A stretch of DNA of 64,000 nucleotides from Okeania sp. SIO2C9 (GCF_010672455.1 NZ_JAAHGO010000031.1:1-64000); one strand, 5' to 3'; shown: positions 21,418-30,906, counted from the stretch's first letter. Numbers and translations are program-made. Notes: a model not told the origin generated them from the sequence alone.

Positions 21418-21867
21418 GGAGTCAACCCACCCCTCTCCCAGGAGCTATCCCTGATAAGGAACTCCTAAAACCCTTTTCTGATAGGGAGATGGGGGGATGG
21501 GGAGATGGGACCCACCCCTCGCCCCTCCCAGGAGGTGAATATGGGAGAAAAGCCTCTAATTAAATAGGTTTACTCTCCCGAAATCTGCATTGAATAGCAA
21601 ATACATAACTTCTCTATAATGTCTAGGTTTTATGTTAAGAAAGATGTTTATAAAGCATAGTCCCAGGAGGGGGAGGACTGAGTCAGGAGGGAAGAAAGAA
21701 GAATAAAAATAAACAGGAGTAGAAGGAGAAAGTCTTTTGCTAGCCCTCTTATCCGGACAAGATATCATACCTCAAATCAGCAACGCCAAAAATATTACTA
21801 ATTTAGAACTAGAGGTTAGCAAATTAAACCGCTATTTATATCTATCATAAGTCGTACAAAAAATATT
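21418..21867. other. gap upstream of the transglutaminase-like gene
   Basis: It contains G-rich and C-rich low-complexity segments (GGGAGATGGGG at about 21487), a GGAGTCAGGAGGGAAG fragment also seen inside family B copies, and CCGGACAAGATATCAT at about 21752, a decayed family B end. No gene seen. Confidence 0.45.
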
Positions 21868-22707
21868 ATGAAAAAATTCAAACTTGGTTGTCAACTTAAT
21901 TACACTATTTTTCAATTTACCACTTTCCTATTTAATGTTCAAGTAGTTAATAATAACTGTCAAAATATTGTGCAGGAACAACTACAGTTGAATCCATTTT
22001 TGGCAAGAGATGAATATATTAGTAGCAACGAAAAAAATCGATTTATTCGAGTTAATGCTCCTATTGGTAAATTAGAAATTTCTTATCAAGCGACTGTAGA
22101 ATTATCACATTATTATGACAATTATCATAATATTTATGAAGTTCCACTTGCTGAGTTGCCTGTAGAAACACTTGCTTATCTTTATCCTAGTCGTTATTGT
22201 CAGTCAGATTTATTATTTGGTTTAGCACAATCAGAATTTGGCAATTTAAACCCTGGTTATTCTCGAGTAATGATAATTTGTGATTGGATTTATGATAAGG
22301 TTAAATATTTATTTGGTAGTACAGATTCTCAAACTTCAGCTTTTGATACTGCTACGGAAAGGGCGGGTGTTTGTCGTGATTTTGCTCACTTAGGAATTGC
22401 TTTTTGTCGGACATTAAATATTCCGGCTCGTTTTGTTTCTGCTTATGCTTATAATCTTAATCCTCCAGATTTTCATGCTTGTTTTGAAGCTTATTTAGGC
22501 GATCGCTGGTATTTGTTTGACCCAACTAAATTAGTACCACTAACAAATATTATTAAAATTAGTACAGGTAGAGATGCTGCGGATGTTTCTTTTGCAACTT
22601 TATTTGGCACAGTTGAAATGAATAATCAGTATTTATGTGTAGAAGATATTTCTGATGTTCAAGACACTCAAAAATCAGAGGAGTTTCAGGCGATCGCTAT
22701 TTGTTAA
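21868..22707 (+). CDS. transglutaminase-like (papain-fold) protein
   Basis: 279 residues with no signal peptide, so probably cytoplasmic. An N-terminal beta domain (about 1-105, QLNPFLARDEYISSNEKNRFIRVNAPIG) is followed by the transglutaminase-like core. The triad is visible as Cys in ERAGVCRDFAHLG, His in PPDFHACFEAYLGDRWYLFD and Asp in the same FDPTKL strand. Bacterial members act as peptidases or amidases more often than cross-linkers, and the substrate here is unknown. The gene is 209 bp upstream of the methyltransferase fusion with its own AT-rich context, so an operon is doubtful. Confidence 0.88.
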   Translation: MKKFKLGCQLNYTIFQFTTFLFNVQVVNNNCQNIVQEQLQLNPFLARDEYISSNEKNRFIRVNAPIGKLEISYQATVELSHYYDNYHNIYEVPLAELPVETLAYLYPSRYCQSDLLFGLAQSEFGNLNPGYSRVMIICDWIYDKVKYLFGSTDSQTSAFDTATERAGVCRDFAHLGIAFCRTLNIPARFVSAYAYNLNPPDFHACFEAYLGDRWYLFDPTKLVPLTNIIKISTGRDAADVSFATLFGTVEMNNQYLCVEDISDVQDTQKSEEFQAIAIC

Positions 22708-22837
22708 CTGCCAATATTTGACGATAATTATCCCCATTTGTTCAATTCTGCTGTTTGGGTAATTGTTAAATTAGCAAACAGCGATTTGATTTAAAATAAA
22801 TATGGACTATAGAATCTAGATAATAAAAAAACTCAAT

Positions 22838-22866
22838 TTGACAAGAGTTTCACCTTAATATAGGAT
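22838..22866 (+). promoter_or_regulatory. sigma70-type promoter of the methyltransferase fusion gene
   Basis: TTGACA at 22838-22843, 17 nt spacing, TAGGAT at 22861-22866, about 50 nt before the ATG at 22917. The leader contains a six-codon open frame (ATG at 22890, TAG at 22908-22910) ending 6 nt before the true start. Its relevance is unknown. Confidence 0.5.
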
Positions 22867-22916
22867 GGTATAGCCAAAGAAGCCTGACCATGAATAAAGA
22901 CATAATCTAGAAATTA

Positions 22917-24590
22917 ATGAGTATCAATAAACAAAAAATCAACCCCAATCGGCAGGAATATGGTAACGATCCTCTAGGTGTTAGAGATACATCCCATTAT
23001 CAAGCTGAGTACATTCAAAGTTTTGTTTCTAAATGGGATGAGTTAATCAGTTGGGAAACTCGGGCAAAAAGTGAAGGCAGTTTTTTTATTGACATCCTCA
23101 AACAGCACGGTGTACAGAAGGTTCTAGATGTTGCAACTGGAACCGGATTTCATTCTATTCGCCTTCTGCAAGCAGGATTTGATGTGGTTAGTGCAGATGG
23201 AAGTCCAGAGATGCTGGCCAAAGCATTTGAAAATGCTCGTTCTCACGGGCTTATTTTACGAACTGTACAAGCAGACTGGCGCTGGCTAAATCGCGACATT
23301 CATGGTAAATTTGATGCAGTTATCTGTTTGGGCAACTCTTTTACCCACTTGTTCTCAGAACAAGACCGTCGCAAGGCCCTTGCTGAATTTTATGCTGCCT
23401 TGAACCATGATGGAATTCTGATTTTAGATCAGCGCAACTATGATACCATACTTGATGTTGGATTTTCCTCAAAGCATATCTATTATTACTGCGGGGAAAA
23501 TATCAAAGCTGAACCAGAACATATTGACGAAGGTTTGGCTAGGTTCAAGTATGAATTCCCCGATAGTTCAATCTATCATCTGAATATGTTTCCCCTGCGG
23601 AAAAATTACACCAGGAAGTTGATGTTTGAGGTAGCTTTCCAACGGATTAAAACTTATGGTGATTTTCAGGAAACATACCATCAAGATGAACAAGATTTTT
23701 TTATTCATGTCGCTGAAAAAAGTTACAAAAATCCTACCTTGGAAAATAGTACAATGAAATATTCCCCAACAGTTAACACAGCTCGCGAGTACTACAATAG
23801 TGATAGTGCAGACAGTTTCTATGCTAAGATGTGGGGTGGTGAAGATATTCATATTGGAATTTACGAGAGTGAGAATGAGCCAGTATTTGATGCTAGTCGT
23901 CGCACGGTAGAGACTATGGCATCTCACCTCAATTTGAGCAAAGATACTGTAGTTTTAGATATTGGTGCTGGATATGGGGGAGCAGCTCGTTATCTGGCTC
24001 AAACTTTTGGTTGTAGGGTAAAGTGTTTAAATCTGAGTGAAATCCAGAATCAGAGAAACCGTCAGTTGAACGAGGAAAAGAATCTGACATCGCTGATAGA
24101 AGTTATTGATGGTAGCTTTGAAGATATTCCAATAGATGACAATAGTGTAGATTTTGTTTGGTCTCAAGATGCCATTCTGCATAGCGGGAATCGGATTCTG
24201 GTATTCCAAGAAGTCCAGCGGGTACTGAAATCTGGTGGGAAGTTTATATTTACCGATCCAATGCAAAGTGATGATTGTCCGGAGGGAGTGCTTCAGCCAG
24301 TTTTAGACCGAATTCATTTGACTTCCCTTGGTTCGATCGCTTTTTATCGAAAAGCTGCAAGTTTAGCTGGTTTGCAGGAATTGGAAGTGGTAGATCTTTC
24401 CGAGCAGTTAGTTAATCATTACCAACGTATTCTCAAGAGTATTGAGGAAGATTATGAGGGAGCAGTTGCAGCAAGTGGTCAGGAGTACATTGAACCTATG
24501 AAAGTAGGTCTGAAGCACTGGATTGAAGCAGGAAGCAAAGGTTATTTGAGTTGGGGAATATTGAAGTTCGTTTGTCCGTCGAAGAATTGA
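22917..24590 (+). CDS. glycine/sarcosine N-methyltransferase - dimethylglycine N-methyltransferase fusion (betaine synthesis)
   Basis: 557 residues in two class I SAM methyltransferase halves. Residues 1-270 match glycine sarcosine methyltransferase: HYQAEYIQSFVSKWDELI, the SAM loop DVATGTGFHSIRLL, FDAVICLGNSFTHLFSEQD, HLNMFPLRKNYTRKL and TYGDFQETYHQDEQDFFIHVA. Residues 285-557 match dimethylglycine methyltransferase: AREYYNSDSADSFYAKMWGG, the SAM loop LDIGAGYGGAARYL, SQDAILHSGNR and FTDPMQSDDCPEGVLQPVL. Together they would methylate glycine three times to glycine betaine, the salt-stress osmolyte, in the cytosol. In Aphanothece the two enzymes are separate, while fused forms are reported elsewhere. 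Trichodesmium accumulates homoserine betaine and a related methyltransferase has been discussed as its source, so the acceptor could be homoserine. Confidence 0.9.
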   Translation: MSINKQKINPNRQEYGNDPLGVRDTSHYQAEYIQSFVSKWDELISWETRAKSEGSFFIDILKQHGVQKVLDVATGTGFHSIRLLQAGFDVVSADGSPEMLAKAFENARSHGLILRTVQADWRWLNRDIHGKFDAVICLGNSFTHLFSEQDRRKALAEFYAALNHDGILILDQRNYDTILDVGFSSKHIYYYCGENIKAEPEHIDEGLARFKYEFPDSSIYHLNMFPLRKNYTRKLMFEVAFQRIKTYGDFQETYHQDEQDFFIHVAEKSYKNPTLENSTMKYSPTVNTAREYYNSDSADSFYAKMWGGEDIHIGIYESENEPVFDASRRTVETMASHLNLSKDTVVLDIGAGYGGAARYLAQTFGCRVKCLNLSEIQNQRNRQLNEEKNLTSLIEVIDGSFEDIPIDDNSVDFVWSQDAILHSGNRILVFQEVQRVLKSGGKFIFTDPMQSDDCPEGVLQPVLDRIHLTSLGSIAFYRKAASLAGLQELEVVDLSEQLVNHYQRILKSIEEDYEGAVAASGQEYIEPMKVGLKHWIEAGSKGYLSWGILKFVCPSKN

Positions 24591-24742
24591 TAGGACAATA
24601 ACACAAATATTTATGGCGGGGAGAGAGGATGATTTTCACACAAGCGCCGAAACTAGACTCCGGAGTTGGTAATCTGATTTTGGGTAACTGATAACTAATA
24701 GACATCTCCAGAAAAGAGGGAGTAAGGGGAAAGAATTGATAA

Positions 24743-24845
24743 TACCAAATCCGGTTATTATAGAGTAGTTACCTAAATATCCAAACCCTTATCAGACAAA
24801 GATTTTGATTTTTTTGAATATCTCCTTACTAAACCGGATTTGGTA
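24743..24845. repeat. family B-like miniature element with perfect 15-bp inverted ends
   Basis: 103 bp bounded by ATACCAAATCCGGTT and its exact complement (outermost A/T included). The flanks are TAA on the left and TGA on the right, an imperfect version of the TNA duplication seen in other copies. It is AT-rich inside with no coding capacity. Confidence 0.75.
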
Positions 24846-25481
24846 TGATTTATGTGGGAGAATTGATTTTATTTTTTATTATTGAAGACCTCTAATAGAC
24901 ATAGGCATTAAAAAGAGATATAGTTTTTTGAATGTTATTATAGTGGCGATAGATGTCCTCAAATGTGGATGATTGGCGAATTCAATAATTGGTATAGTTA
25001 TAGAGATTTTTTGATAAGAAACATAGTCTGTCTATTTCAGTATAAAACCAATGTGTGGGTTGAATAATATGTTTTTCTACTTCTCATTAATCCGTTAATT
25101 TCATGGTCAATTCTTGAACAATTATGGCTATTAATTCAGCGTCATTCGTCTGGCCATTTGTCAGTAGTTGGTTTGATTTTACTTTGAAAGTGGCTTTCGG
25201 AGTGATTAATTTTTGACAACCATCCCGTCCCTTGACGGTGCAGAAAGACTTCAGATATTTGACCTTACTTGACTACATATAACTATATTTATATACAGCG
25301 TTTATTATACTTTTTGCAAGATTAGGGAACAGGGAACAGGGAATAGATTTTCACGGCCAAAGACTACGAAAAATGATTTTGTAAGTGACTGTTACAACTC
25401 TAGCTTATCTTAAATAAAGAGCAAGTTGATTTTCTAGGGATATCTAATAAATTTCTCACACTGCCAGCATCAGCTTCTGAC
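24846..25481. other. gap between the methyltransferase and AbgT genes
   Basis: AT-rich. It holds an AGGGAACAGGGAACAGGGAA heptamer-type array (about 25323-25345) and a 30-codon hydrophobic open frame (25124-25216) without a ribosome binding site, which I do not call a gene. CCATCCCGTCCCTTGACGGTG at about 25219 is a weak hairpin. Confidence 0.4.
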
Positions 25482-27020
25482 TCAAAGTCTAATTGCTGCT
25501 CCTGGTCCAATGGGAATTCCGAAAATAAACCAGAGGATAAATAAAGCTGACCAAGATATTAGGAAAGCTAAAGAATAAGGGAGCATTGTGGCAATTAAAG
25601 TTCCCATTCCTGTCTTTTTATCGTATCTCTGAGCAAAGGCAACAATAATTGGAAAATAAGGCATCAGAGGCGTAATAATATTAGTTGTAGAATCTCCAAT
25701 TCGATAAACCATTTGTGTCAACTCTGGTGTATAACCAACTAACATTAGCATTGGCACAAATACCGGAGCCATAATATTCCATTTAGCTGATGCAGAACCA
25801 ATAAATAAATTAATAAAACCACTAACAATGATAAAACTTATGAGCAAAGGCAACCCAGTAAAACCAGTAGCTTTGAGAAAATTTGCACCATTAACAGCTA
25901 AGATAATACCTAAATTACTCCAACCAAAATAAGCGACAAATTGAGCAGCAAAAAATGATAAAGCAATATAATAACCCATTAAACTCATAGCCTGAGTCAT
26001 ACCTTGAGCAATATCTTTATCGCTCTGAATTGTACCTGCTGCTTTTCCATAGACAATACCAGGCAAAATAAATCCTACCATTATTATTGGTACAATTCCC
26101 TGGAAAAAAGGAGAAGGAATAATAGTTAAAGTTTCCGGGTGGCGCAAAATTCCTTCAGGAGGCAAAACTAATATTAATAAAAGTGCTACAAAAGCCAATA
26201 AAGAATATCCAGCCCAACGTAAACCTTTTCGTTCAGCAGCAGTCAATTCTTGAATTTCTTCTCGATCAATTTCCCCATCATATTTACCTAGTCGAGGCTC
26301 AACAATTTTATCAGTAATATACCAACCAACTAAAGTAATAATGAATGTAGAAACCACCATAAAATAATAATTTACTGCTGGATTAACTGTATATTCAGAA
26401 TTAATTAATTTAGCAGAATTTTCAGTAATTCCTGCTAATAAAGGATCGAGAGAACCAATTAATAAATTAGCACTATAACCTCCAGAAACTCCGGCAAAAG
26501 CAGCAGCTAAACCTGCTATGGGATGACGTTTATATGCTAAAAATACTAAAGCAGCAAGAGGAGTTAAAACCACATATCCAGCATCAGAAGCAAGATTAGA
26601 CATTACCCCACAAAAAATAATCGCTGGAGTAATAAACTTTGCCGGAGCAACTAACACTACCTGACGCAGTAGAGCAGAAATTAACCCTGTAGACTCTGCG
26701 ACTCCTACCCCTAACATCGCCACAAGTACAGTACCTAGGGGAGGGAAATTAACAAAATTACTCACCGCTTCAGTAATTATTCTGCGGATACTTTCAGGAG
26801 TAAACAGAGAGACTGCTTTAATAGTTTCTTTAGTTGCAGGATGTACAACAGAGAGATTTGTTAAATTAGCGATCGCGCTAATCAAAATTACTGCTATAGA
26901 AAGATAGAAAAATAATGTAATGGGGTCTGGCAGTTTATTGCCAACTTTTTCAATAAAAATAAGTGCTTGATTAACTATGCCCAACTTTTCAGACTTTTCT
27001 GGGGGTGGTGTTTCTGTCAT
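25482..27020 (-). CDS. AbgT family transporter
   Basis: 512 residues from the chosen ATG at 27020 (MTETPPPEKSEKLG), which has AAGGA about 11 nt upstream. An in-frame ATG 33 nt further upstream has no such site. There are about 11-13 hydrophobic helices. Family features are IEKVGNKLPDPITLFFYLS at the N terminus, the duplicated hairpin segments SNLASDAGYVVLTPLAALVF and FINLFIGSASAKWNIMAPVFVPM, and YRIGDSTTNIITPLMPYFPI. Members are inner-membrane transporters of p-aminobenzoyl-glutamate or, as shown for some, proton-driven exporters of folate-pathway metabolites and sulfonamides. No peptidase partner (abgA/abgB) is adjacent. The substrate is not predictable from sequence. Confidence 0.92.
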   Translation of the reverse strand: MTETPPPEKSEKLGIVNQALIFIEKVGNKLPDPITLFFYLSIAVILISAIANLTNLSVVHPATKETIKAVSLFTPESIRRIITEAVSNFVNFPPLGTVLVAMLGVGVAESTGLISALLRQVVLVAPAKFITPAIIFCGVMSNLASDAGYVVLTPLAALVFLAYKRHPIAGLAAAFAGVSGGYSANLLIGSLDPLLAGITENSAKLINSEYTVNPAVNYYFMVVSTFIITLVGWYITDKIVEPRLGKYDGEIDREEIQELTAAERKGLRWAGYSLLAFVALLLILVLPPEGILRHPETLTIIPSPFFQGIVPIIMVGFILPGIVYGKAAGTIQSDKDIAQGMTQAMSLMGYYIALSFFAAQFVAYFGWSNLGIILAVNGANFLKATGFTGLPLLISFIIVSGFINLFIGSASAKWNIMAPVFVPMLMLVGYTPELTQMVYRIGDSTTNIITPLMPYFPIIVAFAQRYDKKTGMGTLIATMLPYSLAFLISWSALFILWFIFGIPIGPGAAIRL

Positions 27021-27290
27021 CTTGACTGTTTCCTTTTGAGATGAAAAATACAATTTCTCATCATCATACTATAGGAAGGAAGAAGGAAGAAGGAATAAAA
27101 TCAGCATAAAACTCTATTGCGCGATCGCTTCCAACTCCTCATAAGAATATTTTTGCCCCATTGGGGAATTTGCATATTACTAATCGAGTGTACTACATAA
27201 TTATGTTTTGGCCTAGTCAAGAGTAATTGCCTCAAACTCAAATCAGTTAAAAAATTTTTTTTCCTTCCAACCCTTGAAATTTTTGTCTTA
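27021..27290. other. gap upstream of abgT-like gene
   Basis: A short GAAGGAA array (27074-27096), one HIP1-like GCGATCGC at 27121 and AT-rich sequence up to the family B element at 27291. No gene. Confidence 0.45.
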
Positions 27291-27503
27291 TATCATGTCC
27301 GGATAATTAGTGATAAAAAAACTTTTTCCTTCAACTCCAGTTCTTCTTCTTCCTTCTTCCTTCTTCCTTCTTCCTTCTTCCTTCTTCCTTCTTCCTTCTT
27401 CTTTCTTCCTTCTTCTTTCTTCCCTCCTGACTCCTGACTCCTGAGGACTGACTCCTGACTCCTCCGTCGCTATTTATTTATAACTGTTCAACCGGACATG
27501 ATA
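27291..27503. repeat. family B element carrying CTTCTTC heptamers
   Basis: 213 bp with ends TATCATGTCCGG and CCGGACATGATA, flanked by TTA on both sides (27288-27290, 27504-27506). The interior holds a CTTCTTC/TTCCTTC heptamer array (about 27343-27425) and ACTCCTG repeats. It has no coding content. Confidence 0.85.
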
Positions 27504-27506
27504 TTA

Positions 27507-27950
27507 TATTATTTATGTAGGATAAAAATATAGATCAAAGCAAACCAAGTCATCTGTACCTTAAAAACAAAATAGATACTACATAGTTATTCATAGCCTT
27601 GTGGATAACTAGATAAGTCACTCTGATTCTCAGTCAGAGACAAGAGCATGGAAACTAAAATGTCTTGAGATAGGGTTGCTATGAAAATCAGCAAAAATGA
27701 TGGGCGTTGGTGAAAAGAGGTATGATATCATGTCCGGATCAGAGCGCCATAGAACTCCGTGACCTTTACGCGACTAAAAAACTTTCTCCTTCTACTCGGG
27801 GTTTCTTCTTCTTTCTTCCCTCCTGACTCAGTCCTCCTAAGTTACTGCTCTATAAAACTGATACAAAGCGTCACATAACGTGACAAATTGACGTTTACTT
27901 CCTGCTGTACGGACGTTGCATGCAACGTCCCTAAGGCCGTTGGCGGTTAC
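27507..27950. other. gap with a solitary family B end and a 20-bp palindrome
   Basis: TATCATGTCCGGATCAGAGC at 27727 is a left end without a matching right end. Its interior fragments (TTCTTCTTTCTTCCC, ACTCAGTCCTCC) match other family B copies. GGACGTTGCA plus its complement (27911-27930) is a perfect 20-bp palindrome of the same design as the centre of family A. No gene. Confidence 0.5.
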
Positions 27951-29062
27951 TCATCCACAGGCATTGACGGTCAAGCCGACCGCATCTCTCAAATTAATAC
28001 TGGCGTTTAAATCTCAATAAGATTGACAAACCACATTCTGGGCAGTTATAAGTTCTCAGATGCAAGGGCATATCTTGAACATGACCACACCTACTGCAAG
28101 TTTTTGATGATGGGAAAAATCTATCAACTACTACTAGCTCCGAACCGTACCATTGGCACTTATATTCTAGTTGTCGCCTAAACTCATAAAATCCTTGATC
28201 GGCTATTGATTTCGCCAGCTTACCATTGGCTAACATTCCCCTCACATTCAAATCTTCAATTGACACAGTGCCGTGGTTCAAGGCTTGCGTATGTTGTCAA
28301 TTTATGAAGTGCATCTTGACGGATATTTGCTACTTTTCTATGCAATCTGGCTATCTTCCGTTGTGCTTTTTTCCAGTTAGCAGAACCTACCTCTTTATGA
28401 CGATTTAGGTATTGCTCTCTTGATAACTTAGCTTCAAATCTATGATATGATCTCACACTTGTCATAACTTTTCCATCACTTAATGTCGCTAAGGTTTTTA
28501 CACCTAAATCTACACCAACTACATCACCCACCCCTCTTGCTCCCCTCCGGTGGAGGGGATGGGGGTGGGTTATGGGATGAAATTCATAGCTCAAACTTAG
28601 ATACCAATCACCCGCAAGTCTACTAATAGTTATTTTTTTAGTTGTTGCCTCAATGGGTTCATAAGTTTTTACCCAACCGATAAAAGGTAACTTGTGAGAC
28701 CAACCATTAAGTTCTATCGGTTTTCCACAATTATCAATAGTGAAAGAATCCGATCTGCCTTTTTTCTTAAATCGTGGGCGTTTACCCAACCCTTGAAAGA
28801 ACCTCTTAAATGCTTCACCTAAGTTTCGGAAAGCGTATTGATCAACCCTAGAGGACAAGTTTTTCATCCAAGGTATTAGTGGTTTTGTATGATTGGTAAA
28901 AACTTCTCTAAGCTTGCGGGCATTGGGTTTATAACCATCTCTGTAGGCTGCATTCCATAAACTTAGACCCCAATTATAAACCCATCTTGAATAACCTGCG
29001 TGTTGGGCTAAAAGCGTTTTTTGCTGATTATTTAATTTGAGCTTGGTTCTAATGGATTTCAT
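27951..29062 (-). pseudogene. tnpB: TnpB (IS200/IS605-type accessory nuclease), two frameshifts
   Basis: TnpB proteins are RNA-guided DNA nucleases of IS200/IS605-type transposons. The N-terminal part is intact (SIRTKLKLNNQQKTLLAQHAGYSRWVYNWGLS; RuvC-I VVGVDLGVKTLATLSDG). Near 28285 the frame slips: HKLTTY should run into ALNHGTVSIEDLNVRGM, which lies in the next frame and carries the RuvC Glu. After the zinc finger (SSKTCSRCGHV and YNCPECGLS) the frame slips again near 28010: DLNASINLRDAVGL, with the last RuvC Asp, is in the third frame and ends at 27951. The protein is inactive. No tnpA is nearby. GGGTGGG-rich sequence encoding ITHPHPLHRRGARGVG (about 28535-28575) looks like a repeat inserted in frame. 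Confidence 0.85.
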
Positions 29063-29281
29063 GTATGAGATGAGTGAGAAGAGTCTGCCTAAAGTGTGTG
29101 CGAGTGTAAAGTATTATATACTTATTATTTGATTTACGTCAATGCTCTTTTTTGAGTTGAGGACTATAATTTTTAAATAGCCAGACAAAACTATCTAATT
29201 ATACTGCGTTGTAACGTAAATTGTCAACTAGGTCAAAACTCTCCTGGGAGGGGCGCGCGGGTGGGTTGACTCCTCAAGAAT
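29063..29281. other. gap upstream of tnpB pseudogene
   Basis: AT-rich, with a CCTGGGAGGGGCGCGCGGGTGGG stretch at 29248 that recurs near 50095 and 48680. I see no left-end hairpin of the kind found at 58180. No gene. Confidence 0.35.
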
Positions 29282-29388
29282 TACAGCGGTTTTCATGATT
29301 AGTAGACCACAGTAGGGACGTTCCATGGAACGTCCCTACAGAGTTTTGCTTGTGAAGATGTGGTTCATCAAGAGCGAAAAGCGCTGTA
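29282..29388. repeat. family A MITE-like element, copy 2
   Basis: Same 106-107 bp element as 10663-10768: ends TACAGCGGTTTTC and GAAAAGCGCTGTA, a central 24-bp perfect palindrome, and TA at both outer edges. It differs from copy 1 by a few substitutions near the right end (AGAGCG for AATTT). Confidence 0.85.
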
Positions 29389-29509
29389 AGATTAATATCA
29401 TACACGCGCTTTACCAACGCCAAATGATGATGTAATTTTTATGATATGATGTCAACAAAATTAAATATCTAAGATAACATTAAATTCAGTAATTTATTAA
29501 AAGTAAAAT

Positions 29510-30031
29510 ATGAAATTTTTATACCCATTAACAGCGACATTATTAACAGTATCCTGGTTAACTATTCCAGTATTTGCTCAATCTAAATCTAATTCAATGG
29601 AACGCATCAAAACTATTCAGCGTTTATTAAGTACTTATGACTGTCAAGGTTGTGATTTGGGCGAAGCGGACTTAAGCGAAGCGGATTTAAGTGAAGCCAA
29701 TTTATTAGGAGCTAACTTACAAAAAGCAAACTTGAAAGGAGCTAATTTAAGAGGTGCTATTCTCAGCGGTGCTAATTTGATTGAAGCAAATTTAGCAGGG
29801 GCTAATTTATCAGGTGCAATTATGCATGGTACAACTATGCAAAAGGCAGATTTGACAGATACTAATTTATCTTGGGCTGATTTGTACCAGGCATATATGG
29901 AGGAAGCTAAGTTAAACAGAGCTAATTTATCTAATGCAAATCTTAATCAAGCAAAATTAGAGCAAACAGATTTTTGTGGAGCTACTCTACCTAGTGGTAA
30001 AAAAGGAGATTGCTCTAATGACAAAAAATAG
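29510..30031 (+). CDS. secreted pentapeptide-repeat protein
   Basis: 173 residues. A signal peptide (about 1-23, ending PVFAQ) is followed by a short helical region with a CQGC pair (TYDCQGCDLGEADL). About 20 pentapeptide repeats of the A(D/N)Lxx type span about 48-155 and would fold as a right-handed quadrilateral beta helix. The tail DFCGATLPSGKKGDCS has two further Cys. The CxxC before the repeats is common in secreted cyanobacterial members. The location is probably periplasmic or thylakoid-lumenal. The function of this family is unknown. The gene is solitary. Confidence 0.88.
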   Translation: MKFLYPLTATLLTVSWLTIPVFAQSKSNSMERIKTIQRLLSTYDCQGCDLGEADLSEADLSEANLLGANLQKANLKGANLRGAILSGANLIEANLAGANLSGAIMHGTTMQKADLTDTNLSWADLYQAYMEEAKLNRANLSNANLNQAKLEQTDFCGATLPSGKKGDCSNDKK

Positions 30032-30126
30032 AGATTGCTCTAATGGCAAAAATATAGAGGTTGTTGATCGGAGTTTTTATGCAAAGGTTTTGATACGGTT
30101 GAATTTACTATTTTTTTAGTATAATT

Positions 30127-30351
30127 TTATACTACAGCAGAGATTTCATCAACTACTTTAATTCGTCCTCTACAAATTGAACGAATTAGTCGGTCTATTG
30201 AGCGTTTTTCATATTCTTGTAAAGATTCATCAAATATAGCAGCCATTAATCCATAGCGGTCGGCTAGGGTAATGTAGCCGTTTTCGTTAGCTTGAGCAAA
30301 AAGGTCTCCTAATGCACATGGAAGAAGATGGACAGGAGGATCTACAGACAT
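30127..30351 (-). CDS. small conserved hypothetical protein
   Basis: 74 residues, no signal or membrane segment. HLLPCALGDLFAQANENGYITLADRYGLMAAIFDESL looks like a short helical domain and the C terminus (IDRLIRSICRGRIKVVDEIS) is basic. AAGG lies about 10 nt before the ATG. I do not recognise the family. It reads like a real gene because of the site and codon use. A complex inverted-repeat region lies just upstream (30406-30520), so it may be regulated there. Confidence 0.6.
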   Translation of the reverse strand: MSVDPPVHLLPCALGDLFAQANENGYITLADRYGLMAAIFDESLQEYEKRSIDRLIRSICRGRIKVVDEISAVV

Positions 30352-30405
30352 AAGAATTACCTTGAAATTCTACAGTTCTAGTATTACTAATTTTCCATTG
30401 TTACA

Positions 30406-30520
30406 TAGTGATGCAACATTAATATAGTAAGTGATGACACTTACTATATTTAGTGATTTTAATCACGATTAGTATGTGACAACTAACAATGGGCTTAGTG
30501 ACTTATGTTGCAAATCACTA
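30406..30520. promoter_or_regulatory. nested inverted repeats upstream of the small hypothetical gene
   Basis: A perfect 13-bp inverted repeat with a 4-nt loop lies at 30421-30450 (AATATAGTAAGTG and complement). A second, GTGATTTTAATCAC, is at 30454-30467. An outer pair of arms surrounds them (TAGTGATGCAACAT at 30406-30419, ATGTTGCAAATCACTA at 30505-30520). The heptamer TTAGTGA or its complement appears at least five times. This could be an operator cluster, a replication or partition-type site, or a folded RNA. It is too structured to be chance. Confidence 0.5.
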
Positions 30521-30687
30521 AATTTAAAATTTTGCGGAAAACTGTACTAAGTGTGAGGAATATATTAGGTGTACCTTAACTTTGTAGGAGCAACAGTATA
30601 ACCACAGTTCAATACTTTACCAACCATCCTCTCAAATTTCATGCTGAAAATTTTGATACAATTTACAAAAATTTCTGTAAAAAAGTG

Positions 30688-30716
30688 TTGACAAAGCTTA
30701 TAGAAAAAAGTTAATA
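30688..30716 (+). promoter_or_regulatory. promoter of the riboswitch transcript
   Basis: TTGACA at 30688-30693, 17 nt, TTAATA at 30711-30716 (running into TATAAT at 30715-30720). Transcription would begin shortly before the riboswitch at about 30745. Confidence 0.55.
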
Positions 30717-30744
30717 TAATATCAAAAGCAAAAGACAGTCAGCC

Positions 30745-30906
30745 TAATCCGGCAAGAAAGACACAGTAAGAGTGTCGCTGGAGCGGAGGAACCAAATACA
30801 GGGGGCTTATCTCTGATTAGAAGTCTTTGGATGTAGAAAAACAAAGATACAGAGAAGGGAATCTCTCAGCCCTAGCCCGTCAGCTAACTTCGTAGGCATT
30901 GAGAGG
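30745..30906 (+). ncRNA. ydaO-yuaA type cyclic-di-AMP riboswitch
   Basis: Hallmarks of the class appear in order: CCTAATCCGGCAAG, then GCTGGAGCGGAGGAACCAAA (about 30777-30796), GGGGCTTATCTC, GGGAATCTCTCAGCC, and the highly conserved CCCGTCAGCTAACTTCGTAGGC block (30876-30897). The last is closed by a stem pairing 30862-30868 with 30900-30906. Known members bind c-di-AMP and usually switch off genes for potassium transport, osmolyte handling or cell-wall remodelling. The next gene on this strand starts 115 nt downstream (31022). I see no obvious terminator between them, so control may be at translation or by a terminator I cannot fold by eye. Confidence 0.88.

Noticed and set aside
24591-24640. 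Short frames after the methyltransferase gene as an operon partner
   Set aside because: No frame longer than a few dozen codons with a start signal follows; the region is repeat-derived.
25124-25216. 30-codon hydrophobic open frame that might be a small photosystem or cytochrome subunit
   Set aside because: Does not match PetN, PsbX, PsaM or similar peptides known to me and has no ribosome binding site.
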